Shown: positions 1-7,480, numbered from the stretch's first letter. The stretch: DNA of 22,932 nucleotides from 73-13 sp035556075 (GCA_035556075.1 DATMFQ010000037.1:1-22932); one strand, 5' to 3'. Numbers and translations: made by a program. Notes: a model not told the origin generated them from the letters alone.

Positions 1-399
1 TCACCACACGTAGGCGAGGACTTCCCCGCCCACGCCCTTGCTCGTCGCTTCCTTGTCCGTGAGGAGGCCGGAAGAGGTGGACAGGATGGCGACGCCGAGG
101 CCGCCGAGGACCTTCGGGATCTCCGTCGACTTCGCGTAGACCCGCAGGCCCGGCTTCGAGACGCGCTTGATGCCGGCGATCGACCGCTCGCGGTCGGGGC
201 CGTACTTGAGCGTCAGCGTGAGCGTCTGGCCGACGCGCGCGTCCGCGAGCGCGAAGTCGGCGATGTAGCCCTCGCGCTTGAGGATCTCGGCGATGTTCGC
301 CTTGAGCTTGCTGGCCGGGAGGGACACGGTGTCGTGGTGCGCGCTGTTGGCGTTGCGCAGCCGCGTCAGCATGTCGGCGACCGGATCAGTCATCGTCAT
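1..399 (-). CDS. rpsH: 30S ribosomal protein S8
   Basis: Small-subunit protein that binds helix 21 of 16S rRNA and is needed for early assembly of the central domain. The 132-residue product has the usual S8 length. It starts with MTMTDPVADMLTRLRNA and ends in the family's C-terminal GVGGEVLAYVW, so the gene is complete, with its TGA at the very edge of the window. Two ATGs are available (399 and 393). The first is preferred because the purine run AAAGAG lies 9 nt upstream of it. It is the last gene seen of a continuous S10-spc run. The gap to rplE is 61 nt and holds no S14 gene. Confidence 0.97.
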   Translation of the reverse strand: MTMTDPVADMLTRLRNANSAHHDTVSLPASKLKANIAEILKREGYIADFALADARVGQTLTLTLKYGPDRERSIAGIKRVSKPGLRVYAKSTEIPKVLGGLGVAILSTSSGLLTDKEATSKGVGGEVLAYVW

Positions 400-431
400 G
401 TGCTGGTTCTCTTTCTCGTCGGTTCCGGCGT

Positions 432-445
432 CGGGGTCCACCCCG
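432..445 (-). other. small GC hairpin in the rplE-rpsH gap
   Basis: The 61-nt gap between rplE and rpsH contains a 5-bp perfect stem (CGGGG/CCCCG) with a 4-nt loop, ahead of the rpsH ribosome binding site. It could be a processing or regulatory structure, or chance in GC-rich DNA. No known S8-binding element was recognised. Confidence 0.25.
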
Positions 446-460
446 GCCGGCCTCTGCGAA

Positions 461-1066
461 TCAGGCCTCGGCGGTCGCCGCGGCCTTGAAGGGGAAGCCG
501 AGAGCCTTGAGCAGCGCCCGGCCCTCGTCGTCGTTGTCGGCGGTCGTGACGACCGTGATGTCGAAGCCGCGGACGCGATCGATCTTGTCCTGGTCGATCT
601 CGTGGAAGATCGACTGCTCCGTGACGCCGAACGTGTAGTTGCCGTGGCCGTCGAACTGCCGCGGGGAGAGCCCACGGAAGTCACGAATGCGCGGCAGCGC
701 GAGCGTGACGAGCCGGTCGACGAACTCCCACGCGCGGTCGCCGCGCATCGTGACGTGGGCGCCGATGGGCATGCCGTCACGCAGCTTGAACTGCGCGATC
801 GACTTGCGGGCCGCGGTCACCTGGGGCTTCTGCCCGGTGATGAGGGAGAGGTCGCGGATCGCACCCTCGATGACCTTCGAGTCGCGAGCGGCCTCACCGA
901 CACCGGTGTTGACGACGACCTTGACGAGTCGCGGCACCTGGTGCGGGTTCGTGAAGCCGAACTCCTTGGTCAGCGCGGGGATGACCTCGTCGCGGTACTT
1001 CTGCTTGAGGCGCGGCTGGACCTTCTCCGAAGGCGTGCCAGCCGGCGCGGCAGTCGTGGTGCTCAT
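461..1066 (-). CDS. rplE: 50S ribosomal protein L5
   Basis: Large-subunit protein that binds 5S rRNA in the central protuberance. The 201-residue product carries the L5 core, including KVVVNTGVGEAARDSKVIEGA, with QKPQVTAARKSIAQFKLRDG and the terminal ALLKALGFPF region. The length is slightly above the family norm because of an Ala/Thr-rich N-terminal extension of about 15 residues (STTTAAPAGTPSEK). The ATG at 1066 follows an AGGAG sequence that overlaps the end of rplX; the rplX stop lies only 2 nt upstream, which suggests translational coupling. Confidence 0.97.
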   Translation of the reverse strand: MSTTTAAPAGTPSEKVQPRLKQKYRDEVIPALTKEFGFTNPHQVPRLVKVVVNTGVGEAARDSKVIEGAIRDLSLITGQKPQVTAARKSIAQFKLRDGMPIGAHVTMRGDRAWEFVDRLVTLALPRIRDFRGLSPRQFDGHGNYTFGVTEQSIFHEIDQDKIDRVRGFDITVVTTADNDDEGRALLKALGFPFKAAATAEA

Positions 1067-1068
1067 AC

Positions 1069-1479
1069 TCAGTTCTCCTCGGTGGCGGGCTCGGCCGCCT
1101 CGTCCGCCGGCTTCGACGACTTCTTCTTCGCCGCCGGCTTCTCCGGCTTCGCGGCGTAGCGCGACGCCTTGTAGACGCGCTGCTTCTCGCCGTTGACGAT
1201 CTGGCTGCCGACACGAGCCGGGGCCTTCGTCTCCGGGTTGACGAGCGCGACGTTCGAGATGTGGATCGGTGCCTCGACGTGCTCGATGCCGCCGGTCTGC
1301 GTCCCCCGCTGGGTCTGGCCGACCTTGACGTGCTTCGTCGCGAGGTTGACGCCCTCGACGACGACGCGCTCGCCGATGATCGACAGGACGCGGCCCTGCT
1401 TGCCGCGGTCACCGCCCCGGACCTGCTTGCGACCGGAGATGACCTGCACGAGGTCGCCGGTCTTGATCTTCTTGCTCAT
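1069..1479 (-). CDS. rplX: 50S ribosomal protein L24 with extended C-terminal tail
   Basis: L24 initiates large-subunit assembly by binding the 5' end of 23S rRNA. The KOW motif is at the N-terminus (KTGDLVQVISGRKQ, then GKQGRVL). The 136-residue product is longer than the usual 100-120. The last 30 or so residues are low-complexity Lys/Ala then Glu/Ala (PEKPAAKKKSSKP, DEAAEPATEEN). The ATG at 1479 is preceded by GGAGGT at a 9-nt spacing, inside the end of rplN. Spacing to both neighbours is 2 nt. Confidence 0.97.
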   Translation of the reverse strand: MSKKIKTGDLVQVISGRKQVRGGDRGKQGRVLSIIGERVVVEGVNLATKHVKVGQTQRGTQTGGIEHVEAPIHISNVALVNPETKAPARVGSQIVNGEKQRVYKASRYAAKPEKPAAKKKSSKPADEAAEPATEEN

Positions 1480-1481
1480 GA

Positions 1482-1850
1482 TCAGATGACCTCCGGGGCC
1501 AGCGAGATGATCTTCATGAACCGCTTGTCGCGAAGCTCACGGCCGACCGGCCCGAAGATACGGGTGCCACGCGGGTCCCCGTCGTTCTTCAGCAGCACGG
1601 CGGCATTCTCGTCGAACTTGATGTAGGAGCCGTCCGGGCGACGGGTCGACTTCGAGGTGCGGACGATGACCGCCTTGACGATGTCGCCCTTCTTGACGTT
1701 CCCACCGGGGATCGCGTCCTTGACGGTCGCGACGATGGTGTCGCCGAGGCCGGCGTAGCGGCGGCGCGAGCCACCGAGCACACGGATGGTGAGCAGCTCC
1801 TTGGCGCCGGTGTTATCGGCGACCTTGAGCCGGGATTCCTGCTGGATCAT
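1482..1850 (-). CDS. rplN: 50S ribosomal protein L14
   Basis: L14 lies at the subunit interface, contacts L19 and contributes to bridges with 16S rRNA. The 122-residue length is exactly standard. The start MIQQESRLKVADNTGAKEL and the end FMKIISLAPEVI are family signatures, and GGNVKKGDIVKAVIVRT is the conserved central segment. It is conventionally the first gene of the spc operon, but here it follows rpsQ after 3 nt, so S10 and spc genes are probably on one transcript. No promoter was seen between them. Confidence 0.98.
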   Translation of the reverse strand: MIQQESRLKVADNTGAKELLTIRVLGGSRRRYAGLGDTIVATVKDAIPGGNVKKGDIVKAVIVRTSKSTRRPDGSYIKFDENAAVLLKNDGDPRGTRIFGPVGRELRDKRFMKIISLAPEVI

Positions 1851-1853
1851 CGC

Positions 1854-2213
1854 TTACTTCGCCTTCTCGAGGATCTCGACGAGACGCCACCGCTTCGTCG
1901 CCGACAGCGGGCGGGTCTCGTTGATGAGGACGAGGTCGCCGATGCCGGCGGTGTTGCCCTCGTCGTGCACGTGCACCTTCGAGCTGCGGCGGAGCACCTT
2001 GCCGTAGAGCGGGTGCTTCACCCGGTCCTCGACCTCGACGACGATGGTCTTGTCCATCTTGTCGGAGGTGACGTAGCCACGACGCGCCTTGCGGTAGCCG
2101 CGGGCGTTCACGTCACGGACGTCGTGCTCGGCCGACTCGTGGCCGACGGCGGGCGCGGCCTCGGCCGTCTTCTTCGCGGCCGGCTTCTTGGTCTCGGTCT
2201 TCGACTCAGCCAT
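1854..2213 (-). CDS. rpsQ: 30S ribosomal protein S17 with extended N-terminal tail
   Basis: S17 is a primary 16S rRNA-binding protein of OB fold. The core is clear: RRGYVTSDKMDKTIVVEVED, HPLYGKVLRRSSKVHVHDE and ETRPLSATKRWRLVEI. The 119-residue product is longer than the common 80-100 because of an N-terminal tail of about 40 residues rich in Lys, Ala and Glu. ATG 2213 is chosen. An in-frame GTG at 2222, which overlaps the rpmC stop and has AAGG 4 nt upstream, is a real alternative and would add three residues. Confidence 0.95.
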   Translation of the reverse strand: MAESKTETKKPAAKKTAEAAPAVGHESAEHDVRDVNARGYRKARRGYVTSDKMDKTIVVEVEDRVKHPLYGKVLRRSSKVHVHDEGNTAGIGDLVLINETRPLSATKRWRLVEILEKAK

Positions 2214-2218
2214 GCGGA

Positions 2219-2536
2219 TCACTCAGCCTTCTCGGCCTCGACCTCGGCCGGGGCCTCGGTCTTGGCGGACTTCTTCGCCTTCGAGCCCTTTGCGGGGGTC
2301 TCGAGCGCAGCGGGGGTGGCCCGGATCCCGAGCTCACGCTCGCGGATCACGGTGTAGATACGGGCGATGTCACGCTTGACGGCACGAATGCGGCCGTGCG
2401 CGTCGAGCTGACCAGTCGCCGACTGGAAGCGGAGGTTGAAGAGCTCCTCCTTGGCCTTCTTCAGCTCGTCGACGAGACGAGCGTCCTCGAAGGTGTCGAG
2501 CTCCGTCGGGCGGAGCTGCTTGGAACCGACGGCCAT
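2219..2536 (-). CDS. rpmC: 50S ribosomal protein L29 with extended C-terminal tail
   Basis: L29 sits near the polypeptide exit tunnel and forms part of the docking site for SRP and trigger factor, next to L23. The family core is LRPTELDTFEDARLVDELKKAKEELFNLRFQ (first part), followed by GRIRAVKRDIARIYTVIRERELG. The 105-residue length is well above the usual 60-85, owing to a tail of about 30 residues (KGSKAKKSAKTEAPAEVEAE). The ATG overlaps the rplP stop by one base (TAATG), indicating coupled translation. Confidence 0.96.
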   Translation of the reverse strand: MAVGSKQLRPTELDTFEDARLVDELKKAKEELFNLRFQSATGQLDAHGRIRAVKRDIARIYTVIRERELGIRATPAALETPAKGSKAKKSAKTEAPAEVEAEKAE

Positions 2537-2955
2537 TACGCGTCAGCCTCCTCACGCTTGATAATGCGTGCCTTGAGCGGCAGCTTGTGGATGGCACGGG
2601 TGAGGGCTTCGCGAGCGAGCTGCTCGTCGACACCCGCGACCTCGAAGAGGACCCGACCGGGCTTGACGTTCGCGATCCACCACTCGGGGGAGCCCTTGCC
2701 GGAACCCATGCGGGTCTCGGCGGGCTTCTTCGTGAGCGGGCGGTCCGGGTAGATGTTGATCCACACCTTGCCGCCACGCTTGATGTGCCGAGTCATCGCG
2801 ATACGCGCGGACTCGATCTGCCGGTTCGTCACATACGCCGGGGTGAGCGCCTGGATGCCGAACTCGCCGAAGCTGACCTTCGTGCCGCCGGTGGCCTGGC
2901 CACCACGACCCGGGTGGTGCTGCTTGCGGTGCTTGACCTTGCGTGGGATAAGCAT
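2536..2955 (-). CDS. rplP: 50S ribosomal protein L16
   Basis: L16 lies close to the A-site tRNA elbow and the peptidyl transferase centre. The 139-residue product has the standard length. It begins MLIPRKVKHRKQHHPGRGG and carries PAYVTNRQIESARIAMTRH and the MGSGKGSPEWWIANVKPG signature. The gene is 2 nt from the rpsC stop and overlaps rpmC by one base. Nothing is unusual about it. Confidence 0.98.
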   Translation of the reverse strand: MLIPRKVKHRKQHHPGRGGQATGGTKVSFGEFGIQALTPAYVTNRQIESARIAMTRHIKRGGKVWINIYPDRPLTKKPAETRMGSGKGSPEWWIANVKPGRVLFEVAGVDEQLAREALTRAIHKLPLKARIIKREEADA

Positions 2956-2957
2956 GG

Positions 2958-3713
2958 TTACGCCTCAACTCCTGCGGCGACGGGCGCGTCCGAGCGCGGG
3001 CCACGGCGCGGGCCGCGGTCACCCCGCTCGGGGCGCGAGGACTTCTGGGCGGCCTGCTCGCGGGCGAGCTCCTTGTTGGTGATGTCGCCGTTGTAGATCC
3101 AGACCTTCACCCCGATGCGGCCGAACGTCGTCTTGGCCTCATAGAAGCCATAGTCGATGTTCGCGCGGAGCGTGTGCAGCGGCACCCGGCCCTCGCGGTA
3201 GAACTCGGAGCGGGACATCTCCGCGCCACCGAGACGGCCGGAGACCTGGATCCGCACGCCCTTGGCGCCGGCGCGCTGCGCGCCCTGCAGACCCTTGCGC
3301 ATCGCGCGGCGGAACGCCACCCGCGCCGCGAGCTGCTCCGCGACACCCTGGGCGACAAGCTGCGCCTCCGCCTCGGGGTTCTTCACCTCGAGGATGTTGA
3401 GCTGGATCTGCTTCGAGGTGAGCTGCTCGAGCGCGGTACGGATGTTCTCCGCCTCCGCGCCGCGGCGACCGATGACGATGCCGGGACGGGCCGTGTGGAT
3501 GTCCACGCGGACGCGGTCCTTCGTGCGCTCGATCTCGATTCGCGCGATGCCCGCGCGGTCAAGCTTCGACTGCAGCATCGACCGGATCTTGATGTCCTCG
3601 GCGACGTAGTCCTTGTACCGCTGGCCCGGCTTCGTCGAGTCAGAGAACCACCGTGAGATGTGGTCCGTCGTCGTGCCGAGGCGGAACCCGTACGGGGAGA
3701 CCTTCTGTCCCAT
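2958..3713 (-). CDS. rpsC: 30S ribosomal protein S3
   Basis: S3 is part of the mRNA entry site and helicase of the small subunit. The 251-residue product starts MGQKVSPYGFRLG. It contains the KH domain with its GxxG loop (PGIVIGRRGAEAENIR) and the C-terminal domain (GARGVRIQ-like KGVRIQVSGRLGGAEMSR and WIYNGDI). The last 25 residues are Arg/Gly/Pro-rich (RPERGDRGPRRGPRSD), a common tail in actinobacterial S3. The ATG overlaps the rplV stop by one base (TAATG). Confidence 0.98.
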   Translation of the reverse strand: MGQKVSPYGFRLGTTTDHISRWFSDSTKPGQRYKDYVAEDIKIRSMLQSKLDRAGIARIEIERTKDRVRVDIHTARPGIVIGRRGAEAENIRTALEQLTSKQIQLNILEVKNPEAEAQLVAQGVAEQLAARVAFRRAMRKGLQGAQRAGAKGVRIQVSGRLGGAEMSRSEFYREGRVPLHTLRANIDYGFYEAKTTFGRIGVKVWIYNGDITNKELAREQAAQKSSRPERGDRGPRRGPRSDAPVAAGVEA

Positions 3714-4093
3714 TACTTGCCTGCCTTCTTGGTCTCGACGCGCTCGGGGGTCGCGAGCTCGACGGTGATGTGACTCGTGCGCTTCCGAATGCGGAAGGCC
3801 CGACCCTGCGCACGCGGCTGGAACCGCTTGAGCGTGGTGCCCTCGTCCACGTAGGCGCGAGCGATCACAAGGTCCTGCTCGTCGAGGTACTCGTTCGCGT
3901 TGTCCGCCTTGATGCGGGCGTTCGCGATCGCCGACTCGACGAGCTTATAGATCGGCTCGCTCGCGGCCTGCGGCGAGAACTTGAGGATCGCGAGCGCCTC
4001 GACGGCCTGGCGACCGCGGATGAGGTCGACCACGCGACGGGCCTTCATCGGCGTGATGCGGATGTGGCGGAGCTTGGCAATTGACTCGACCAT
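3713..4093 (-). CDS. rplV: 50S ribosomal protein L22
   Basis: L22 lines the peptide exit tunnel with a long beta-hairpin. The 126-residue product shows ITPMKARRVVDLIRGRQ at the N-terminus and the hairpin segment FQPRAQGRAFRIRKRTSHITV near the C-terminus. The hairpin tip looks wild-type; no insertion or deletion of the sort linked to macrolide resistance was noticed. The start codon overlaps the rpsS stop by one base (TGATG). Confidence 0.98.
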   Translation of the reverse strand: MVESIAKLRHIRITPMKARRVVDLIRGRQAVEALAILKFSPQAASEPIYKLVESAIANARIKADNANEYLDEQDLVIARAYVDEGTTLKRFQPRAQGRAFRIRKRTSHITVELATPERVETKKAGK

Positions 4094-4374
4094 CAGCGGC
4101 GCCGTCCCTTCCTGTCATCCTTCTCGTGACCGCGGAAGGTGCGGGTCGGCGAGAACTCGCCGAGCTTGTGGCCGACCATCGTCTCGGTGACGAAGACCGG
4201 GATGTGCTTGCGTCCGTCGTGCACCGCGATCGTGTGGCCGAGCATGGCCGGGATGATCATGGAGCGGCGCGACCACGTCTTGATGACGTTCTTGGCGCCG
4301 GACTCGTTCGCCTTGACCACCTTCTGCAGGAGGTGCTCGTCGACGAAGGGACCCTTCTTGAGGCTGCGAGGCAT
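4093..4374 (-). CDS. rpsS: 30S ribosomal protein S19
   Basis: S19 is in the head of the small subunit and contacts S13 and the A-site region. The 93-residue length is standard. It starts MPRSLKKGPFVDEHL and contains TIAVHDGRKHIPVFVTETMVGHKLGEF (first 20 residues quoted in part: the DGRKHIPVFVTE motif is diagnostic) and TRTFRGHEKD. It lies 12 nt downstream of rplB. Confidence 0.98.
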   Translation of the reverse strand: MPRSLKKGPFVDEHLLQKVVKANESGAKNVIKTWSRRSMIIPAMLGHTIAVHDGRKHIPVFVTETMVGHKLGEFSPTRTFRGHEKDDRKGRRR

Positions 4375-4386
4375 TCTGGGCTACTC

Positions 4387-5226
4387 CTACTTACGCTTCT
4401 TGCCGACGTTACGGCGGCGGACGATGAGCTTGTCGGACTCGAGCCCGCGCTTACGGGTGCGGCCCTCCTGCTTGCCCCACGGGGAGACCGGGTGACGACC
4501 ACCGGACGTCTTGCCCTCGCCACCACCGTGCGGGTGGTCCACCGGGTTCATGGCGACACCACGGACCGTCGGGCGCACGCCCTTCCAGCGCATGCGGCCG
4601 GCCTTGCCCCAGCTGATGTTCGCCTGCTCGGCGTTGCCGACCTCGCCGATCGTCGCGCGGCAGCGCACGTCGACGTTGCGGATCTCGCCCGAGGGCAGCC
4701 GCAGCTGCGCGTAGGGACCGTCCTTCGCGACGAGACGGACGCTGGCCCCGGCCGAGCGGGCGAGCTTCGCTCCCCCACCGGGCTTGAGCTCGATCGCGTG
4801 GATCACCGTGCCAACGGGGATGTTCTTGAGCGGCAGGTTGTTCCCGGGCTTGATGTCGGCGGAGGCACCCGACTCGACGATGTCGCCCTGCGACAGCTTG
4901 TTCGGCGCGATGATGTAGCGCTTCGTGCCGTCCACGTAGTGCAGCAGCGCGATGCGCGCCGTGCGGTTCGGGTCGTACTCGATGTGCGCAACCTTCGCAT
5001 TCACGCCGTCCTTGTCATGACGACGGAAGTCGATGACCCGGTACTGACGCTTGTGGCCACCACCGATGTGCCGGGAGGTGATGCGACCCGAGCTGTTGCG
5101 GCCACCGGTCTTCGGCAGCGGCTTGAGCAGCGACTTCTCTGGCGTCGACCGAGTGATCTCAGTGAAGTCGGCGACCGAGGAGTCGCGACGACCCGGGGTC
5201 GTCGGCTTGTACTTACGGATAGACAT
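4387..5226 (-). CDS. rplB: 50S ribosomal protein L2
   Basis: L2 is one of the most conserved large-subunit proteins and is needed for subunit association and peptidyl transfer. The 279-residue product has the standard length. It has the N-terminal RKYKPTTPGRRDSSVADF, the central SRHIGGGHKRQYRVIDFRR and the C-terminal AMNPVDHPHGGGEGKTSGG, which contains the conserved active-region histidine. The gene ends in TAG. Spacing is 17 nt from rplW and 12 nt to rpsS. Confidence 0.98.
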   Translation of the reverse strand: MSIRKYKPTTPGRRDSSVADFTEITRSTPEKSLLKPLPKTGGRNSSGRITSRHIGGGHKRQYRVIDFRRHDKDGVNAKVAHIEYDPNRTARIALLHYVDGTKRYIIAPNKLSQGDIVESGASADIKPGNNLPLKNIPVGTVIHAIELKPGGGAKLARSAGASVRLVAKDGPYAQLRLPSGEIRNVDVRCRATIGEVGNAEQANISWGKAGRMRWKGVRPTVRGVAMNPVDHPHGGGEGKTSGGRHPVSPWGKQEGRTRKRGLESDKLIVRRRNVGKKRK

Positions 5227-5243
5227 GTTCCTTCTTCCCGTCC

Positions 5244-5543
5244 TCAGCCGACAGCCGTGAAGATGTCGATCGAACCGGACCTGAGGGTGACGACGGCACG
5301 CTTCGTGTCCTTGCGCTTGCCGAGGCCGAACCGGGTCCGGCGGGTCTTGCCGGCACGGTTGAGCGTGTTGACCGACGCGACCTTCACATCGAAGATCTTC
5401 TCGATCGCGAGCTTGATCTCCGTCTTGTTCGCGTCGGGCGCCACGACGAAGGTGTACTTGCCCTCATCGATGAGCGCGTAGCTCTTCTCGGAGACGACCG
5501 GGGCGATGATGATGTCGCGCGGGTCCTTGTATGTGAGCGTCAC
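5244..5543 (-). CDS. rplW: 50S ribosomal protein L23
   Basis: L23 surrounds the exit tunnel and binds trigger factor and SRP. The start is a GTG at 5543, with a near-perfect Shine-Dalgarno AGGAGGTGACC just upstream; it overlaps the rplD stop by 4 nt (GTGA). The resulting 99-residue protein has the L23 signatures IIIAPVVSEKSYALIDEGKY and NKTEIKLAIEKIFDVKV, and the basic loop GKTRRTRFGLGKRKDTKRA. An upstream extension in the same frame is out-of-frame rplD sequence and is not coding. Confidence 0.97.
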   Translation of the reverse strand: MTLTYKDPRDIIIAPVVSEKSYALIDEGKYTFVVAPDANKTEIKLAIEKIFDVKVASVNTLNRAGKTRRTRFGLGKRKDTKRAVVTLRSGSIDIFTAVG

Positions 5544-6208
5544 GCGGTCACCTCCTTGTCCTGAGCGACGGGCTCCTGCTTCGCGGCCTGCGCGGCGAGG
5601 AACGCCTCCATCGCGGCCTTGGTGAAGACGAGGTCGTCGGAGACGATCACGTCGTAGGCGTTGAGCTGACCCCAGGCGATCGCGGAGACGCCCGGGAGGT
5701 TGCGCACCGACTTGGCGCACGGGCCCTGCGCGTTCGCGACGACGACGAGCACATTGCGGCCCGTCGTGTGCGTCGCGAGCAGCGAGGCGGCGGTCCGCGT
5801 CGAGGGCACCTCGTCGATGCTGAGCGACTCGACGACGTGAAGCCGGCCCGCGCGGGCGCGGTCAGACAGGGCACCACGGAGCGCGGCCGCGATCATCTTC
5901 TTGGGGGTGCGCTGCGAGTAGTCGCGCGGCTGCGGGCCGTGGATCGTGCCACCACCGCGGTGCTGCGGCATGCGGATCGAGCCCTGGCGCGCGCGGCCGG
6001 TCCCCTTCTGCTTGAACGGCTTGGCCCCGGAGCCCGAGACCTCGCCACGGGTCTTGGTCTTGTGCGTGCCCTGGCGCGCCGCCGCGAGCTGCGCGGTGAC
6101 GACCTGGTGGATGAGCGGGACGTTCGTCTGGACGTCGAAGACCTCGGTGGGGAGGTCGATCGAGCCGGACTTCTTGCCCTTGGTGTCGAAGACGTCGATG
6201 GCGGTCAT
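5540..6208 (-). CDS. rplD: 50S ribosomal protein L4
   Basis: L4 reaches into the exit tunnel and in gamma-proteobacteria also represses its own S10 operon; whether it does so in actinobacteria is not established here. The 222-residue product has the tunnel loop GTGRARQGSIRMPQHRGGG followed by GPQPRDYSQRTPKKM, and the globular domain with NVLVVVAN and LNAYDVIVSDDLVFTKAAME. It ends with a short Gln/Glu/Ala-rich tail. The gaps are 2 nt to rplC and a 4-nt overlap with rplW. Confidence 0.97.
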   Translation of the reverse strand: MTAIDVFDTKGKKSGSIDLPTEVFDVQTNVPLIHQVVTAQLAAARQGTHKTKTRGEVSGSGAKPFKQKGTGRARQGSIRMPQHRGGGTIHGPQPRDYSQRTPKKMIAAALRGALSDRARAGRLHVVESLSIDEVPSTRTAASLLATHTTGRNVLVVVANAQGPCAKSVRNLPGVSAIAWGQLNAYDVIVSDDLVFTKAAMEAFLAAQAAKQEPVAQDKEVTA

Positions 6209-6210
6209 CG

Positions 6211-6861
6211 TCAGGCGCCCTTCACGGTGGTGCGGACGTAGACGAGGCGGCCCTTCGCGCCAGGGACCGCGCCCTTGACGAGGAGGATGCCGCGCTCGAC
6301 GTCCACGGACTGGATCTTGAGGCCGATGACCGTCACGCGGTCGCCGCCCATGCGGCCCGCCATGCGCTGTCCCTTGAAGACACGGCCGGGCGTCGCCGAG
6401 GCGCCGATCGAGCCGGGCTTGCGGTGGTTGCGGTGCGCACCGTGGCTCGCCGAGACGCCCTGGAAGTTGTGGCGCTTCATGACGCCGGCGAAGCCCTTGC
6501 CCTTGCTCGTGCCGACGACGTCAACGAGCTGGTCGGCCTCGAACGCGGTCACGTCGAGCTCCTGCCCGAGCGTGTACTCGGCGGCGTCCGCCGTGCGGAC
6601 CTCGACGACGTGGCGGCGCGGGGTGACCCCGGCCCTCTCGAAGTGGCCGGCGAGCGGCTTGGTGACCTTGCGGGGGTCGATGGCGCCCGCGGCGATCTGG
6701 ACAGCGGCGTAGCCGTCGACCTCCGGGGTGCGGATCTGGGTGACGACGTTCGGGTCCACCTTGATGGCGGTGACCGGCACGAGTTTGCCGTTCGCGTCCC
6801 AGACCTGGGTCATGCCGAGCTTGATGCCGAGCACGCCCTTCGAAGTCCTGGTGGCAGTCAT
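6211..6861 (-). CDS. rplC: 50S ribosomal protein L3
   Basis: L3 initiates 50S assembly and has a finger reaching the peptidyl transferase centre. The 216-residue product begins with LGIKLGMTQVWDANGKLVPV and has the finger segment VMKRHNFQGVSASHGAHRNH, followed by GSIGASATPGRVFKGQRMAGRMG, within which GQ (the usual modified glutamine context) is present. It lies 31 nt downstream of rpsJ and 2 nt upstream of rplD. Confidence 0.98.
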   Translation of the reverse strand: MTATRTSKGVLGIKLGMTQVWDANGKLVPVTAIKVDPNVVTQIRTPEVDGYAAVQIAAGAIDPRKVTKPLAGHFERAGVTPRRHVVEVRTADAAEYTLGQELDVTAFEADQLVDVVGTSKGKGFAGVMKRHNFQGVSASHGAHRNHRKPGSIGASATPGRVFKGQRMAGRMGGDRVTVIGLKIQSVDVERGILLVKGAVPGAKGRLVYVRTTVKGA

Positions 6862-6892
6862 GGTTTTCAGTCCCTTAGTGGCAGTCAGCGGG

Positions 6893-7201
6893 TCAGAGCT
6901 TGATCTCGATGTTGACGTCGGCCGGCAGGTCGAGACGCATGAGCGAGTCGACGGCCTTCGGCGTCGGGTCGATGATGTCGATCAGCCGCTTGTGCGTGCG
7001 CTTCTCGAAGTGCTCGCGGCTGTCCTTGTACTTGTGGGGCGAACGGATCACGGCGACCACGTTCTTCTCCGTCGGGAGCGGCACAGGGCCGACCACGCTG
7101 GCGCCGGCACGGGTGACCGTGTCGACGATCTTGCGAGCGGACGAGTCGATGACCTCGTGGTCGTACGACTTCAGCCGGATGCGGATCTTCTGTCCCGCCA
7201 T
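6893..7201 (-). CDS. rpsJ: 30S ribosomal protein S10
   Basis: S10 is a head protein of the small subunit that also acts with NusB in antitermination. The 102-residue product starts MAGQKIRIRLKSYDHEVID, the standard start, with GAGAAGGAAGG purine-rich sequence upstream acting as ribosome binding site. It contains VGPVPLPTEKNVVAVIRSPHK and ends PADVNIEIKL. It is the first gene of the operon, following the long leader described at 7202-7474. Confidence 0.98.
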   Translation of the reverse strand: MAGQKIRIRLKSYDHEVIDSSARKIVDTVTRAGASVVGPVPLPTEKNVVAVIRSPHKYKDSREHFEKRTHKRLIDIIDPTPKAVDSLMRLDLPADVNIEIKL

Positions 7202-7474
7202 GGCTCTCGCCTTCCTTCTCCTGGGTACTGGGTGCAGCGTCCGGGCCGCGGCGAGCCGCGTCCGGCGCACTTCCAATTGCGCACTGTGCTGATGTCAAGG
7301 TGCTGATGTCGTGGCCGCACGGACGAATCCGTGGGCACAGGCACCTGTCCTGCTCTCTGCGGCCTAGCTGCGGTCTGGGGCTGCACCGGAACCGGCGCCC
7401 CACTCACGAGTTATGCACTGCCTGAGAGTGATCCGTCGTCACCCCCGTGACGGGCGCGAGACGGAATATCGAAC
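7202..7474 (-). promoter_or_regulatory. long structured 5' leader of the S10 operon
   Basis: About 270 nt separate the predicted start of transcription from rpsJ, and no credible gene is seen here. Two hairpins can be read on the minus strand. One (7376-7402) has TGGGGC/GCCCCA closing an inner CCGG/CCGG stem. The other (7318-7333) has a perfect 6-bp stem CACGGA/TCCGTG with a TTCG loop. An 11-nt direct repeat, GACATCAGCAC, occurs twice with a 14-nt period (7286-7310). Such leaders often mediate feedback by a ribosomal protein, but no known S10 leader class was recognised, so regulation is inference. Confidence 0.55.
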
Positions 7475-7480
7475 TAGAAG

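Noticed and set aside
4081..5481. Long plus-strand open frame across rpsS, rplB and rplW
   Set aside because: It is the mirror of conserved ribosomal genes in high-GC DNA; its translation is Arg/Leu/Asp-rich without family features, and no ribosome binding site or promoter supports it.
7260..7290. TTGACA in the S10 leader (minus strand, about 90 nt before rpsJ) as a second promoter
   Set aside because: The -35 match is perfect, but at 16-18 nt spacing there is only TTGGAA or TGGAAG, which does not resemble a -10 box.
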